The translations under genes were made by a program, and so were the position numbers. Of a stretch of DNA of 64,000 nucleotides, positions 1 to 12,400 are shown piece by piece; position 1 is the stretch's first letter, and each line of letters starts with the position of its first letter. The notes beneath the pieces are model-generated. The model was not told where the DNA came from. It worked only from the letters and a program-made list of their open reading frames with translations, and did no database searches. Origin of the DNA: Pomacea canaliculata (lineage: Eukaryota > Mollusca > Gastropoda > Architaenioglossa > Ampullariidae). The stretch is from the NCBI RefSeq assembly GCF_003073045.1, contig NC_037594.1, positions 24,744,927 to 24,808,926 of the forward strand, written 5' to 3'.

Positions 1-1045
1 ATATCTTGCTTTAAATTTCTATAATCTCTCATTATAAATATACAATAGCTTCATTAAAAATGTATTAATAACTGGAACTTTCGCTAAATTTTTAGATTTT
101 CTGCCACAAGACAAGCTCATGGTCAAAGTTTAAAATCAAGAAAAAAAAGACTTTTAAAAATAACTGCTATTATAGTTGTTTATGTGATTACTTCTGTGCT
201 TCAGACCTGAATATTTTTTAATTCATTTTAAAATTTTCACCTTTACTATATCTTTAAATTGTTATAATCTCTCATTCAGATCATTAAAATCAAGAAAAAA
301 CTTTTTCCAAAAATAACTACAGAATCTTTATCATAGTTGTTTACATTAGTTGCTGATAATAAAACTTGACCTTCCATAGTAGTTCTTTTTTCTGCTCACA
401 GAAATTGTTAGGTGTGGATATTTTTGCTTAAAAAGTTTTATCTTTAAATTTGGATCAAAATATCACTTTAGTCTACTTTTCGACAAGCATATCTGAAATT
501 GTATTCTGCATTTACTTTGTTGTTTTCAGCTGCATTGCAAATCATATACACAAGAACACTATATTAATGCATGCACACACACATACATGCTTGTTGCTTA
601 ACAAGACTCAAGAAAGATTTTTATCATAGGTTTTATTATAGATTAGGTGTGTAATATCATTATTGCATCTGACCTTTGTGAATGACTGTATTAAGTGCTG
701 TTTTATTGCAATTTTCTCTTATAAAAGTTAGAAGGACACATATAGAGAATGACCCTTTCTGCCATCTTTACCTCTCCTGATAAATGAGGTACTTATTGCT
801 CTAAAGCAGCTGATAGATGGGCAGAGTGAGTTTTCCAGCTGCAAATCAGATGAGACCTCAAATTGGCAATCTTCTGCTTTGCCAAGTTTACTAATCACTG
901 GGTTATTTGGCTTCTCCCTCTGCATATTGAGCTACATACTTGTTAGCAGCTGAGCCACTATAATTGTCCTGGAGGATAATTAAAGTTGTTGTTTTACATC
1001 TGTTGCTCTGACATTTTGGATGTTGTACTTTTGTTGGCTTAACAG
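1..1045 (+). other. DBNL intron, left edge of window
   Basis: No coding exon is visible. The stretch ends in a good 3' splice site at 1041-1045, so it is read as intron of the drebrin-like gene. It is very AT-rich. Two related segments, roughly 1-200 and 245-345, share the phrases ATAATCTCTCATT, AAAATCAAGAAAAAA, AAAAATAACT and ATAGTTGTTTA, which indicates an old, diverged local duplication. Confidence 0.5.
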
Positions 1046-1870
1046 AGCAGCCACAAGAAGACTTCTCTCCACCAGAGCAGAAGCCCAGTCAGATAGAAGA
1101 CGTCCCATCTGCGCCTGGCAATGTGACCAGTACTGAAGGCCAAGGCAGTTGTGCACGGGCTCTGTACGACTATCAAGCTAGTGAGTACTGCATGTGTGTG
1201 CATGGACATGTATGAATGAACACGTCTGCTACTGGATGAGCTTACAAACACAGTTAAACCTAAATGTGTGAACTTGTATAAGGTAAATCTTGTAACAGAC
1301 TTTTTTCCTTCACAGTCAAAGGTCACTATTGTACTCTTAACAATTTATCAATGATGAAAAGAATTTGTGCTGTTGATTTATATCTTGGCTCAGATATACC
1401 ACTCTCTGAATGTGACACCTGTTTACGTGGCTGACCCTTGTGGTTTTCTCTGGGTACTCCACCTTGTGTGTGTGTGAGATAGGGGATAGATGATGAGCAA
1501 GTAGTTATGATTTGAATGATGGTCAGTAAGATTTATTTGATCCCAGTTGATAAGTGTGTGCTCTTGTAATTTTGTTTTTGTAAGCACCTTGAATCTGCCT
1601 TTGTTGTTGGAGTAGGATGCTCTATAAATAAACATATAAACATTTATAATTATTATTCTTTCTGAGTTCAGTTTGTATCATGTGAAAACCGAGTACTATC
1701 TCTTCCATCATTATGTAATTATCTCTCTTGTAGCTGACGACACAGAGATTTCCTTTGACCCTGGCGACATCATCACAAACATAGACCAGATTGATGAAGG
1801 CTGGTGGCAAGGGTTTGCACCTGATGGGAGCTATGGGATGTTTCCATCCAACTATGTGGAACTCATTTGA
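1046..1870 (+). CDS. DBNL: Drebrin-like protein (Abp1/HIP-55), 3' end with SH3 domain
   Basis: Two terminal coding exons, 1046-1180 and 1734-1870, joined in phase 1 across a 553-bp intron with GT-AG ends. The first encodes a low-complexity Pro/Glu linker that leads into the SH3 start ARALYDYQA. The second supplies the rest of the SH3: [11 protein letters not shown], the tryptophan pair in DEGWWQG, and the C-terminal PSNYVELI directly followed by the stop. Ending the protein exactly at the SH3 with VELI is typical of DBNL/Abp1, which links F-actin (through an N-terminal ADF-H domain lying outside this window) to endocytic and signalling partners. Cortactin has a similar SH3 but a different ending. 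The gene is cut by the window edge, not broken. Confidence 0.9.
1430..1655 (+). repeat. LINE/SINE 3'-tail-like repeat in DBNL intron
   Basis: The segment ends in a tail of the type AAGCACCTTGAATCTGCC, then GCTCTATAAATAAA and an ATT-rich run. Many L2/CR1-like LINEs and the SINEs that borrow their tails end this way (small hairpin, then short tandem repeats). No coding remains. The 5' limit is approximate. Confidence 0.45.
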
Positions 1871-4400
1871 TAAAGCAGTGCTGTGGCTTTATGTTTGCCT
1901 GATTGTAGACTGCACTGCATCATGATTGAATGAATACTTAAAACTGAGTGAATCTAGAGTGGTGAAGAACATACTGTTTAACTGGTTCACAGATCATAAT
2001 TTATGTGCATAGTTATGTGAAGTATATGCTGATGTAATGTATGTACCTTCCCAACCATTTGACAACTTTTTTTTAAGTTAGGAACATCCCAATGTAGAAA
2101 ATCAATTTTTATTAAATAAGGTTAGTTTACTATGCTGATATCCTGGCAGAGTTCCATTTCCTAAAATAGTTTTAAACAGACTTGAAATAGCAGGGTTAGT
2201 CTGACCTAAAAAAAAATGCTTAGGTAAAAATGAAATCCTTTCAAGTAAATGAATGTTTATGGAGAGAATATTGCATTGATTTATGGAAATAATGGTTACT
2301 TCAACCTGATATCTTTTTCCTTTTATTCATTGATTTATCGTGTTTTAAATGGTAATTAAAATGGATTGTAAGCATAGTTTATAGCTTGATCATATAGACA
2401 ACCATTAAACTGTCAAACATTTATGACAGTGTAGACATCTCAAGTGCTCATTCAGCCTTTTAATGAAAGCTGAAGTCAGCATTGTTGGCTGCTTGTCAGA
2501 CTTTTAGGGAAATAATAGCAACCTGTTCAAACTCTTCAGTAAGAAAAACAACAAAATTCCAAAGCCCTTTTAATTTATAACTAATGGGCCTGGTGCATGA
2601 TGAAAACAAGAGCTGAATGTGATAAATTCTGCTGTGTCACATAAAAATGCACATTTCTTCTGAAAATATTTGGTAAAATGCTATAAAGGTCCTGTAACTC
2701 ATAGCATTAGGCATTACTGGGCAGAGCTACTTATTGCATGCCTTATTATGCTTGTTTTGAAGAATTTTAAGCCAGACTTGTATGAAAGTGTTTACAGAAT
2801 GCCTTGTATTTCTTATTCATCGTTGCCTGGCATTGGCAGTATGGTCATTGATAGGAACCACCTGTTTGTGATGGAGTTTTGTCACAAACCCAATTCTAAG
2901 CATGACTGCACTTATTTATGAACTATCTGATGTTTTGAAGATATAGCTGGTGGTGGTGGTTTTTAAAATTTTTTATGTGGAATACTCTGTCATTTACTTT
3001 AAATAAATTAATTTTTTTGTTAATAAATTCATTGATAAAAGTATATAGATGTTCCTGTAAGGCTTCACAAATTCAGTCTCTTGCTACTCTTAAAGGTATA
3101 ATTTTGCTTTTGTTTTATCTTTTGAAATTTTCAGTAGTGGAGTCATAAAACATAGCTCCCCTAAGACTATCATGTGAAACATAAAACAGCATTACTATTT
3201 AAAAACTGGTGCTGATGACCATGAATTATGTCACTTAGTAGCATGGACAACTACCTGTGCACTGTTAATGCATTTGTAAATTATTTGCACACATTTTTTT
3301 GGATTTAAAAAAGAATCAGGTATGCAATATTATCAAGTGTTTGCGACAATGTAGAAAGTGTGTGGTTTTTTTTTTATGGAAGTAAAACTGAAGGATTGTA
3401 AGTAGCTGCACAAGTTTGTTGGGACTAATGATACCAAAGTCATATCACTGTTTCACTTTATCAGTGAATCTGCAGTTAGCATTTTCATTCCCATGTTTTG
3501 TAAATGAACTATTGTGCCCATGCAGGCCCTTGTTGATGAGCATTCTTGCGAAAACTGATAAATGTTTGTATGATTACAGACAGATTTTGTCATTTTAAGT
3601 GACAGCCATTTTAATTGCTTCTACATTTTTTTGCACTTGCTTTATTCCACCTAATCTGTAACTACAGTCACCACTGCACGTCATATGGAGCTCATCACAA
3701 CTGATGCGATCAGTGCCTTTAAATGGATATTATGCTTACTTTATGAACTCTGGAAATTGTTTTAGACTGTATAAGTCAAATATTGCATGTTACTTCTCTT
3801 GATATTTCTGTTCATATTTGTTAATTATGAAAAATGTTTTTTGTATTTACTCCTTTAATTTCATTTTTGAGGATTTCTTCCTTTTGAAACTTGCATTTTA
3901 GGGGGAGCTTTGGATCAAAAATAGTGGCTCTTGCTTTGCAATTTGTCCCAAAGTATTATCATTTGTTTCCATGTTGTATACCTCATGGTAAATTCATGAA
4001 CATCAACTGCATCAATTATTTCCATATAAATATGAATATATTCACACACGCCCCTTTTTTAAAAAATCAACTGTGGTGTTGTGGCTTTGTTGTACAGCAT
4101 GTGGTCTGGATACGAGATAAGAGTTGGGAAAATTGAAAATGTGAGATAACACAGATGTCATTTGATTTTCTGCTTGATGTGACGAGAATAATTGTATTTT
4201 TATTAAAATAGATAGTTGAAATCAAAAATTGTGAGGCATAAACTGATCTTACAAGTTTTGGAAATCTTTATTAAATATATAGATGTCTACACATTTCAGC
4301 GCTCACCATTGTAAAATCTAATATGGAAACAAAAGTACTACCTATGACAGCACGTGCTCTTGTGCACACTTTTAGTGACCTTTTGTGTAAAAGGAATAAA
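1871..4400 (+). other. DBNL 3' UTR
   Basis: About 2.5 kb of AT-rich sequence without exons follows the DBNL stop. AATAAA-type signals occur near 3003 and at 4395-4400; the second is the last clear one before a LINE fragment starts, so it is the favoured cleavage region. HPS1 ends on the opposite strand about 900 bp further on, so the two genes converge. The true end of the transcript cannot be fixed from sequence alone. Confidence 0.5.
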
Positions 4401-4489
4401 CAGACATCATTTGTAAAAAAACTAGAACAAAAATCAAACGTAAATAAATCTGCAGGAAAGATTTTAGGCTTCTAAAAGAAATATAACCT

Positions 4490-5190
4490 CACTAAACCTT
4501 TCATAATGAACACCGACGTAAGACAGGGTTGCATATGATCACCAACAATCTTCCTGATGGTCATAGACTGGATTATGCGCAAGATAACCCAAGACAACAA
4601 CACCAATATCCAGTAGACCTTCACCAAACATCTTGAAGACCTAGACTTTGTAGATGACATTAGTCTCCTATCTCATCAGCAACAACATGCACAAACCAAA
4701 CTGAGTAAGCTACCAGAGGAATCGGGGAATTGGTGCTTTACGCCGTGCCAGCAACTGAGGCTATCTTATGACAAGGCAGCCAGCCCTGTAAACAGATGCC
4801 ACGTGCAGAGAAAGAACAGCGTGCCCGAGACAAGAAATGAACTCTGGGCAGCCAGCCTTCACTGTATTGGTGACAGGCGCTAACCGTTGCACCACCGGAT
4901 CGCTCACCAGAGGAAGCAGAGAAGACTGGCTTAAAGGTCAACAGAAAGAAAACCCAAGTGATGAGAATCCAACTTCAAGGAGAGAACATCCTGGAAACAG
5001 ACCCCTTCACGTATCTGGGAAGCATTGTCAACAAGGATGGAGTGGATGATGAAATCAAAAGCCGCATCAACAAAGCCAGGTATGCTTTCAACAGCCTACA
5101 CCCTATCTGCAACTCCCGAGCATTATCCTTCTGCAGTAAGACCTGCATCTTCAATGCCAATGTCCCCCCCCCCAACATAAAAAGGTAAGG
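4490..5190 (+). mobile_element. Decayed LINE fragment, reverse-transcriptase region
   Basis: Conceptual translation gives the core of a non-LTR retrotransposon reverse transcriptase: TDVRQGC, then a family ...DW.M region, then FVDDISLL (a decayed F-A-D-D catalytic box), then GLKVNRKKT, and finally FTYLGSIVNKDG with SRINKARYAF. The reading frame has in-frame stops and is split by a SINE at 4722-4905, so the copy is dead. Endonuclease and N-terminal parts are absent. An endonuclease and linker fragment of what looks like the same family lies at 44.5-44.9 kb. The exact LINE clade is not assigned. It lies between the converging DBNL and HPS1 3' ends. Confidence 0.8.
4722..4905 (-). mobile_element. 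tRNA-derived SINE inserted in LINE, with target-site duplication
   Basis: An insert of 184 bp splits the LINE reading frame and is flanked by the perfect 10-bp duplication ACCAGAGGAA (4712-4721 and 4906-4915). Read on the minus strand it begins with a tRNA-like head: an A-box-like TGGTGCAACGGTTAGC, then a decayed B box (GAGTTCATTTC) about 40 bp later, followed by a body found in other copies in this window (18.3-18.5 kb and 23.3 kb). Removing insert and one duplication restores LINE coding across the joint. This is therefore a true insertion, younger than the LINE. Confidence 0.85.
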
Positions 5191-5289
5191 GAATGACCTT
5201 GACCTTTTCTAAAAGGAATGAAGTAAACTCAATTTAGCCTACAGCTTACAGATATATGTGACTGTTAAAAGGCCTAGATTGCTGAATAT

Positions 5290-6498
5290 TTTATTAAACA
5301 GTTACACTGGGCAACATTTCTCAGTCTGAAATGCTTGCGCATGTCCATCTCGTTCTCTCATTCAAATGTATGTGTGCCAACTCCCACCAAACATGCAGAC
5401 ATTATACCCACCCACCACTCACACTGGTTGAGAAAGTAGCTTTGCTGAAACCACTCTAAGATATGAACAGTCTCAGGTACATAAGTCTTGTCACATATCA
5501 ATACATGTAATTTAACATTGAATTGTCCATTAATGGCATGACGCCAAACATATATTTCACTGGTTTGTATGTGGTATTGATCACAAACACAATCTTGCTT
5601 ACGGGTGGCGAGATCACAAATCTAGGTAACCTGATCACATTTTTCTGCTTCCAATCTTAAGTCACAAATTCATTTTCCCTTGCTGTCTAAAAACATTTTC
5701 TGAGCTCTTAATAATAATAAAGATCCCCTGTGTAGCACATTATCCCGGCGAACAGGTTAGTGCATTACACTGTACACATCACAGTCAATGATCTAAAATG
5801 AAGAACAATGTGAATATTTTTGCTGAGAACTGATAGAAATAGGTGGTCACTACAGATTAAATGGCAAAGACATTTTTGGAAAAATCTGCAGAAACCAAGA
5901 ACTAGATAAGAATGTTAACTACTTAAATTACAGTCAACAGCAGAAGGTAGATGATTCACTGAAGCAAACAAAGAGTGGAAAATATATCCGATCAGTCTGC
6001 ACTGTTGTTAAGTGGAGAATAATAAATCATTAGTGATAAAAATCATAAAAACGCAGCAAAGTCGAATATAGACTTCAAGATTCATCACTGATGTCAAAAT
6101 GCATCCATGACATTAACAGTTCATCCCCCTCAGCCTGTTAGGCAAAGGCACATATAACTCTAAAATATAAAATAATAAAAAAATAATATATATACAGCAC
6201 CTTATTCTTCCTTTTGGACAAACTCAAGGGCCTTCACAAATGACAGAAGGTAGTGTGATGCCTAAATAAGGTGATGACAGAGCAAAATGATGTAGGTGTG
6301 TAGCAGATTTTGCACTCCATGACACATATCAAAAAGGAACCAAAGCCATCAAAATGGAAAAGGCACCACATTCCAAATGCATGATTTCACAAAAACACAC
6401 AATCACAAGTCCAACACAAGGATGATGTCAGAAAAGACAAAGTACCACAAAATCTGCCTCCTTCAACCAGTGTATAAAATACATCATTTTTCTAGAAA
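5290..6498 (-). other. HPS1 3' UTR with candidate poly(A) signal
   Basis: No coding potential. On the minus strand an AATAAA lies at 5290-5295, about 1.2 kb past the HPS1 stop, and is the best candidate end. Short repeat tails sit near 5700-5760 (ATAATAATAAA type) and 6170-6240 (minus-strand LINE tail type), so part of the UTR is transposon-derived. Confidence 0.45.
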
Positions 6499-9400
6499 TC
6501 AAAGAAGATTAACAGATGTGAAGGCTTCCCCTGACATCTCCCATAATTTTTTTGCAAGCCTTCGGCAGTGCATGGCGACATACTGTGGTGTAACTAGTCC
6601 AATGTGCATCATAAACATCTCATGGCAGTGTGGATCCCCATCTGTATTGAGAGGGAAACACTGTCTCACCAAACGCCTGGAAACACAGAAAAAGGAAACA
6701 TAATAATTCATGTTCTCTAGTAATGTTCAATGAAATGTTTCTTTTAGTCAGGAATGTGTCACAAAACTGCCACCTCTTTAGCTGTTTTCAGAAACAAAAC
6801 TCAAACTTCCTAGCATACCACAAAATTAAAAATACTAAGAAAATAAAAGGATGCATGTAAGATTCGTGCAGAAGAAGTAGCTAAATAACAAGTTTAAAAG
6901 CAGGCTGCATTCTGGAAGTGTTTGAATGCAGATAAAGATGGGCACATGTACATATATAACTGAAGTAAAAATTAATAATTGTACAACCAGCAGCTAAGAT
7001 GCTTCTGCTTTAACCATGTTTAGAATCTAACAATAAAACTATACATCAATATGAAAGCTCCATTTAAGTAACGCTGCGTTTGTGTCAGGTGACATCAGTT
7101 TGATTTAATGGTACCTATGTTTTTGCATCATTACCTGTAGAAAGATCCTGGTAATATTCCAGGAATTGGTGTGTCTGGTGTTGGTTTATAAGGCTCCTGT
7201 ACAGGCAGTGGGTTTCCCTGCATGATAAACATGCTTTGATAAGTGTCATCATAGCATATGTGTATATATGAGAAATTGAGAGATAAGATGGACGTATGGT
7301 GCATGTGCCAAAGAGAATCATATAAAAGACTGCTTATCCCTTTCTTCAGGTGTTATCATGATTTCTATCTCTGACACATGTCCATGTCCATACAAACATG
7401 TTCACACAGGTATGTGCACATGCATGGTGACAATATTTTAAAAACTGATGATTACTTATAGTAAAATATTACTACTGACACAGAGCACTGCAAAGCCAAA
7501 TGAGAAACAAAACAAAAAAAACACAGGAATTAAGCAACACTGGGTTTCATGTGCAGACTTTTTAAGTGTGCACGCCTTTGAGAAATAAAAATCACAAAAA
7601 AGAATATGGAAACAATTTTCATTCTGTCTTCATAATCACTACAACATTTATACTGCAAAACTAAGTTGACTACCAGTCAAGATGAGCTTCTGTAGTTATA
7701 CTCACATTTCTGTCTTCAAACCAAATAAAGTAAGAGAAATAAAAGTCGCCATCTCGCATCAGAACTGTAGTGTATCCCTTTTGTAGCTTCTTCATCATAT
7801 AGCTGAACATGTTCCAAATCTGTTATCAGACATTACAAAGTGATCAGTTGAGATTTCTTCAATGCAAAAAAAAATAATTTCTATGAGAAGTATCTCGGCC
7901 CAACCGAGCATGGTGAGAGAAGTAAATTTTCTCCCACACATTCAACCAGATGCACGAAGAAAGCCAGCTGTTGCCTTTTCCTTAATTGATTGGGCTTAAT
8001 GTCACATCTGCATCCCTCTACATCAAGTTTCAGCATCAAGTCCTGAGTGGCAGCTGTCATGTCGCTGATCAGATCTCCAGCAGTCTATTGTCCCATCTCA
8101 GCTCTGCCCTTATATACGCCCTGAAGGGCTAAATTTTCTGCAATGCTTCTGTAGGCCTGCTTTAATTAGCACTGTTAACCCTAACTAATCATCATCAAGC
8201 ACACTTTTTGGTGCCAATGTGCATCTTCCGTCTAAATGTAATTCACTGTCAGGCTACCAGCTGCCCCTCTACATTGGAAACAACTTTTAATGTTTATCTT
8301 ACAAAAGAATGTTACAATTAAATTCCAGCTCGATTTCCATCTAAACATTGTAATAAATCACTATAAGATAGTATAGTATAAAAAATACTTGGAATGAAAT
8401 GATCACAGAGACATTAAAATACTTCGTTATTCCACTATTTCTGTTTTTAAATCCATTTTCACAACCACTTAACCTGAAATTTATAATACTGAGGGGTTAG
8501 ATGGAAACTGAGAGGGGAGGGTCAACAAAATCCTGGATCTGCATGGTAATATCTGGTCTACTCAGGCCTAGATTTTATTTATAGGAGGTAATTCTAAAAA
8601 TATATATATATAAGGCACCTTTTCCTTGAAAAAGACTGTAGCATCCATCTTGCCTTGGTCTGAAATGATGTTGAGGGATGGTGCCATCATCTGATGATAG
8701 TGCCGATCAACATAAATGAAATGTACGAGACCTGGGAAATCATCTAGATATCTGGTAAAGAGTTAAGTACTGTCAAGAAAAACTACAGAGACAGAATCCA
8801 GTAATAAAAAATATGTAACAGTTTTTTGCAAACAGCATCATGGGAAAGTTCCTGGTACTCTGTAAAATTTAACCCTTATAGCAATGCATATAATATGTAC
8901 AAAGATAATGGCTTATAACTGAAGACTGTGAAGACAAGAGTGGGTGATGTTTGCTTTTATTATTGCTGCTCTTAGGTAAACATAAGACCAAGAATCCTAT
9001 AAATTTTTGGAAAGTACAGAGCTTGAACCTTGCAATAAAAGCAATGAAAATTGCCTACCTTTACTCAGCAATAATCCAAGAAAATTCACAGATCACATGT
9101 CAACCACATTCATTGTACATACAGTTTCATATAAAAATCCTGTACATGTCCACATATTGTTCTAACTTGTCTAAAACACAAAGAAAGCTATTTACACATC
9201 ATATTTACACAAGGTGCAGTTCACCTATGTTATCTTTCAAAGCACCCAGGGCACAACCAAACGGAGAGCTTTCCTTGGGTCATTGAGCAGGGCCATGTTT
9301 GTGACCCATCATACTTCCCTAGTAAGGCCATGATTGTGGCTCATTGTGCTATAAGGGTTAAAAAAAGTACTTTTAAGTATAAATAAAACATATAGATATA

Positions 9401-12400
9401 CAGCTGAATTTTAAGTGTACCATTACTGTCAAATAGCAGCTATGACATACTCAAAATTCTTCACTTTGTTCTACAGGCTACTAATCAGTCATTATTTTAA
9501 AGGCAGAAAACAATGTTTACTGTTTTACAATTCTCAGTAATGACACAAAAAAAGCTTTCACAAAGAAATCTGAACAAAAATATCAAAAATGGGAGAACTG
9601 TGGACCTTTGAGGCATCAAGGATACGAAGTCATAGTGATGTTGCGCTGGGCTTTGACACTCAAGTAATCACGGTAGTCCATCAGCTCCTCTTGAATATAG
9701 ACTTTCATTTTGGACACAATGGATCGACTAACAAACAGGCTATGATCACTAGATGCTGATGATGGAAGCAGAAACAGCTGCTGGAAAAGGTCTTTCAAGC
9801 GTTTTTGAAATTCAGTCAGTGCGGAATCTAAACTATGCAAAAGAAAAGGAAAGATTGTGATAGTAAGCAGCAACCTTATTTATTATACAACTAACGAGTC
9901 AAAATCGTGATGTCACATTTGTATATAAATATGCCTAATTAACATGTTCCGTTGGCTGAGGTTTTGAGGTCAATGTATCATTACACAATCCTGACTTCTG
10001 TGTTGCTGACCTCTTTGTATGAACGGTAGTGCTTCTAGGAAGGTATCTTAAGAACAGGTGTGTATTTTCCCAGATTTGGTGGAAAATAGTATCTTGCACT
10101 GATCATTACCCTATTACTGTTTTCAATGACTTTTTGTTAGATTGTCTGGGTGAGGAGCTTTAGTAACAGATATGCCTTTTTGTTACACCATTCCTCCTCT
10201 ATGCTACCTCACTACTTCTCAATCTAATTATCTTTTATTTAACATTAAACATGTGGTAAGCAGACTCATTTTCACTTTTTATTTCCTTAAATATTTGGGA
10301 AGATGTTTAATTCCATGTGTTAGAACCAAGGGGAACAACTGGAAGCAAACTAACCCTGAAGGGTACTCAGGTTTCTTCCATCAAGAGTTCTTACACAAAA
10401 GGTGATCAAAAAACTGACCATTCACACAAATGTTAAACTCTTAAACGCAACATTCAAAATATTCATGTACTTACTTTCATACATGAGTTTTATAAGTTTA
10501 AGCAGAAGTTAGAGGATCACTATATATTAACACTGATGATACCAGCTGTATCTCAAATCATGAAAAACTAGTTTGGAAACATTAATTGTGTATACATACA
10601 ATTAAAAAAGAGAGAGGAAAGATTTTTTTATATATTTCTGAAAAGCAAGTGTCCACAATGTCATTCAAAATGACAGCACATCTACTTACTCAGGCGGAAG
10701 AGGTAAGTTGGTTTCTTGTTCCAAGTATCTGACAAATCTAGTCTTCATCTCTTCTCTTTCCCAACGAGCCTGTAGATCACTGCTCACAGTTTTCATCCTT
10801 CCCTGAAAACAAATCAGCATATATCCTGGGACTGGGAAAATGCAGGTCTTTGTGCCACAATGTAAATGCAGACTGTTTTAGGTTTTCCAATTTACATTAA
10901 AGTATTTTCTGTTTAATCTAATATAAAAGTGTTAATACAGAGCTTCTGCAAACATAAATAAATGTGTACCTAAAATGATAGCAATGTCCTTAAGATTATG
11001 CATTACTGCAGTCATTTTATGTATCCAAATTTTTAAAATGCGGAAATAAACACTGCTCTGAGTCTGGATGAGTAAACCTGCTTTTCACTAATAAAGATGT
11101 GGTCACTTTTATCAATGGCCATTCCACAGTAATGTCACAGTTACTAACAAAACATAGTCACTGACCACAGTTTTTTTGACCCACTGGTGCACTTTGTTCA
11201 AGAGAGACAGAATAACATCATAGACATGAAGACTTTGAGAATGATTCAGTTTCTCTCTGCGACCCTGCATCACATCCTGTATAATGCCATGCACTTGTGA
11301 CAAGGGGTCTGCCATAGTGTGTCGGCTATTCTGAAACATAGACACCAAAAACTATTACAAGGAAAATAGACATGGTGTTCTTAAATTTAAAAAGTAAGAT
11401 ATTAAAAAAATATGTACATTTTATTGTATAGCTATAAATCAATATATTCATAAACATCACCCATGTACCTTCACAGTCCATGTGTGCGCTCACCTGTGAA
11501 ACTACAACTAGAATGATGCCAGGCAAAATCTGGGCACAATGCAGAGTGTGAGGTGCATACAGGGATAAGGCAGTCTGCAAAAATACTGTATGGGGCCAGT
11601 AAGTTGCCCTGTCTGTGGTACCAATTGCACTTGTTTGAGCTGAATGCTCTCTGCCACTATGAGATCCACTCCCTGCGGTTGTTGTTTCCTCCGGAATTGA
11701 TGAGCTCTGTTCAGTGTAGGGCTAGACATGGAGATAACAAGGATTATTTGAAAAAAACCATGATCTTATTTACTTATTAATATATATCTGTGTTTTGCAA
11801 AACAAGTTTGATTTTATTTATTTACTTCTTAACACATTCATGTTTTGCAAAAGGAGTGAAGTACTGTCTACTTTTTAGAGACTTGCCACCATTAGGTCAT
11901 AAGACAGCATTGTTATTACAAAAAAACAACAAACAAAAATAACTAGTAGCATACACTACCAATATTACAGGAAATTATTGAACATTTAATGAAGTGAACA
12001 GGGTTAACATATAAAGCTGAAATTCAACAGCTCTATACCAAATCACTTTTTTTTTCTTACTCCAATATTGTAAAGAATCAATTCTGTGTATCTACTTTTA
12101 CATGTGTTTACTTTCTTAGCAATATTTTATGATGATTTATTTTATGATAAGGTTCAGCAACGGATCTTTCTTCTTTAGCTTTGATATTTGTTGAGAGTAT
12201 TTACCACAGAGCCATGACTGCTACTGTTGCTTCTTTGCCTCTCTTCAGGAAGATAATGTGAACTCCTGAGAAGACTTTCTTGCTGAGAATATGATGTCCC
12301 AAATTTGGTTGGAAAAGTGGTGTAGTTATGGGGAGATAGGGAAGGATAGCCAGCATCAGTCTCCACTGAAAGCAGAAAAATGTTCTAAAGCACCGACATG

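Noticed and set aside
7880-8280. Possible repeat or exon in an HPS1 intron with higher GC
   Set aside because: No inverted ends, box motifs or coding match could be found, and the flanking HPS1 exons join in phase without it.
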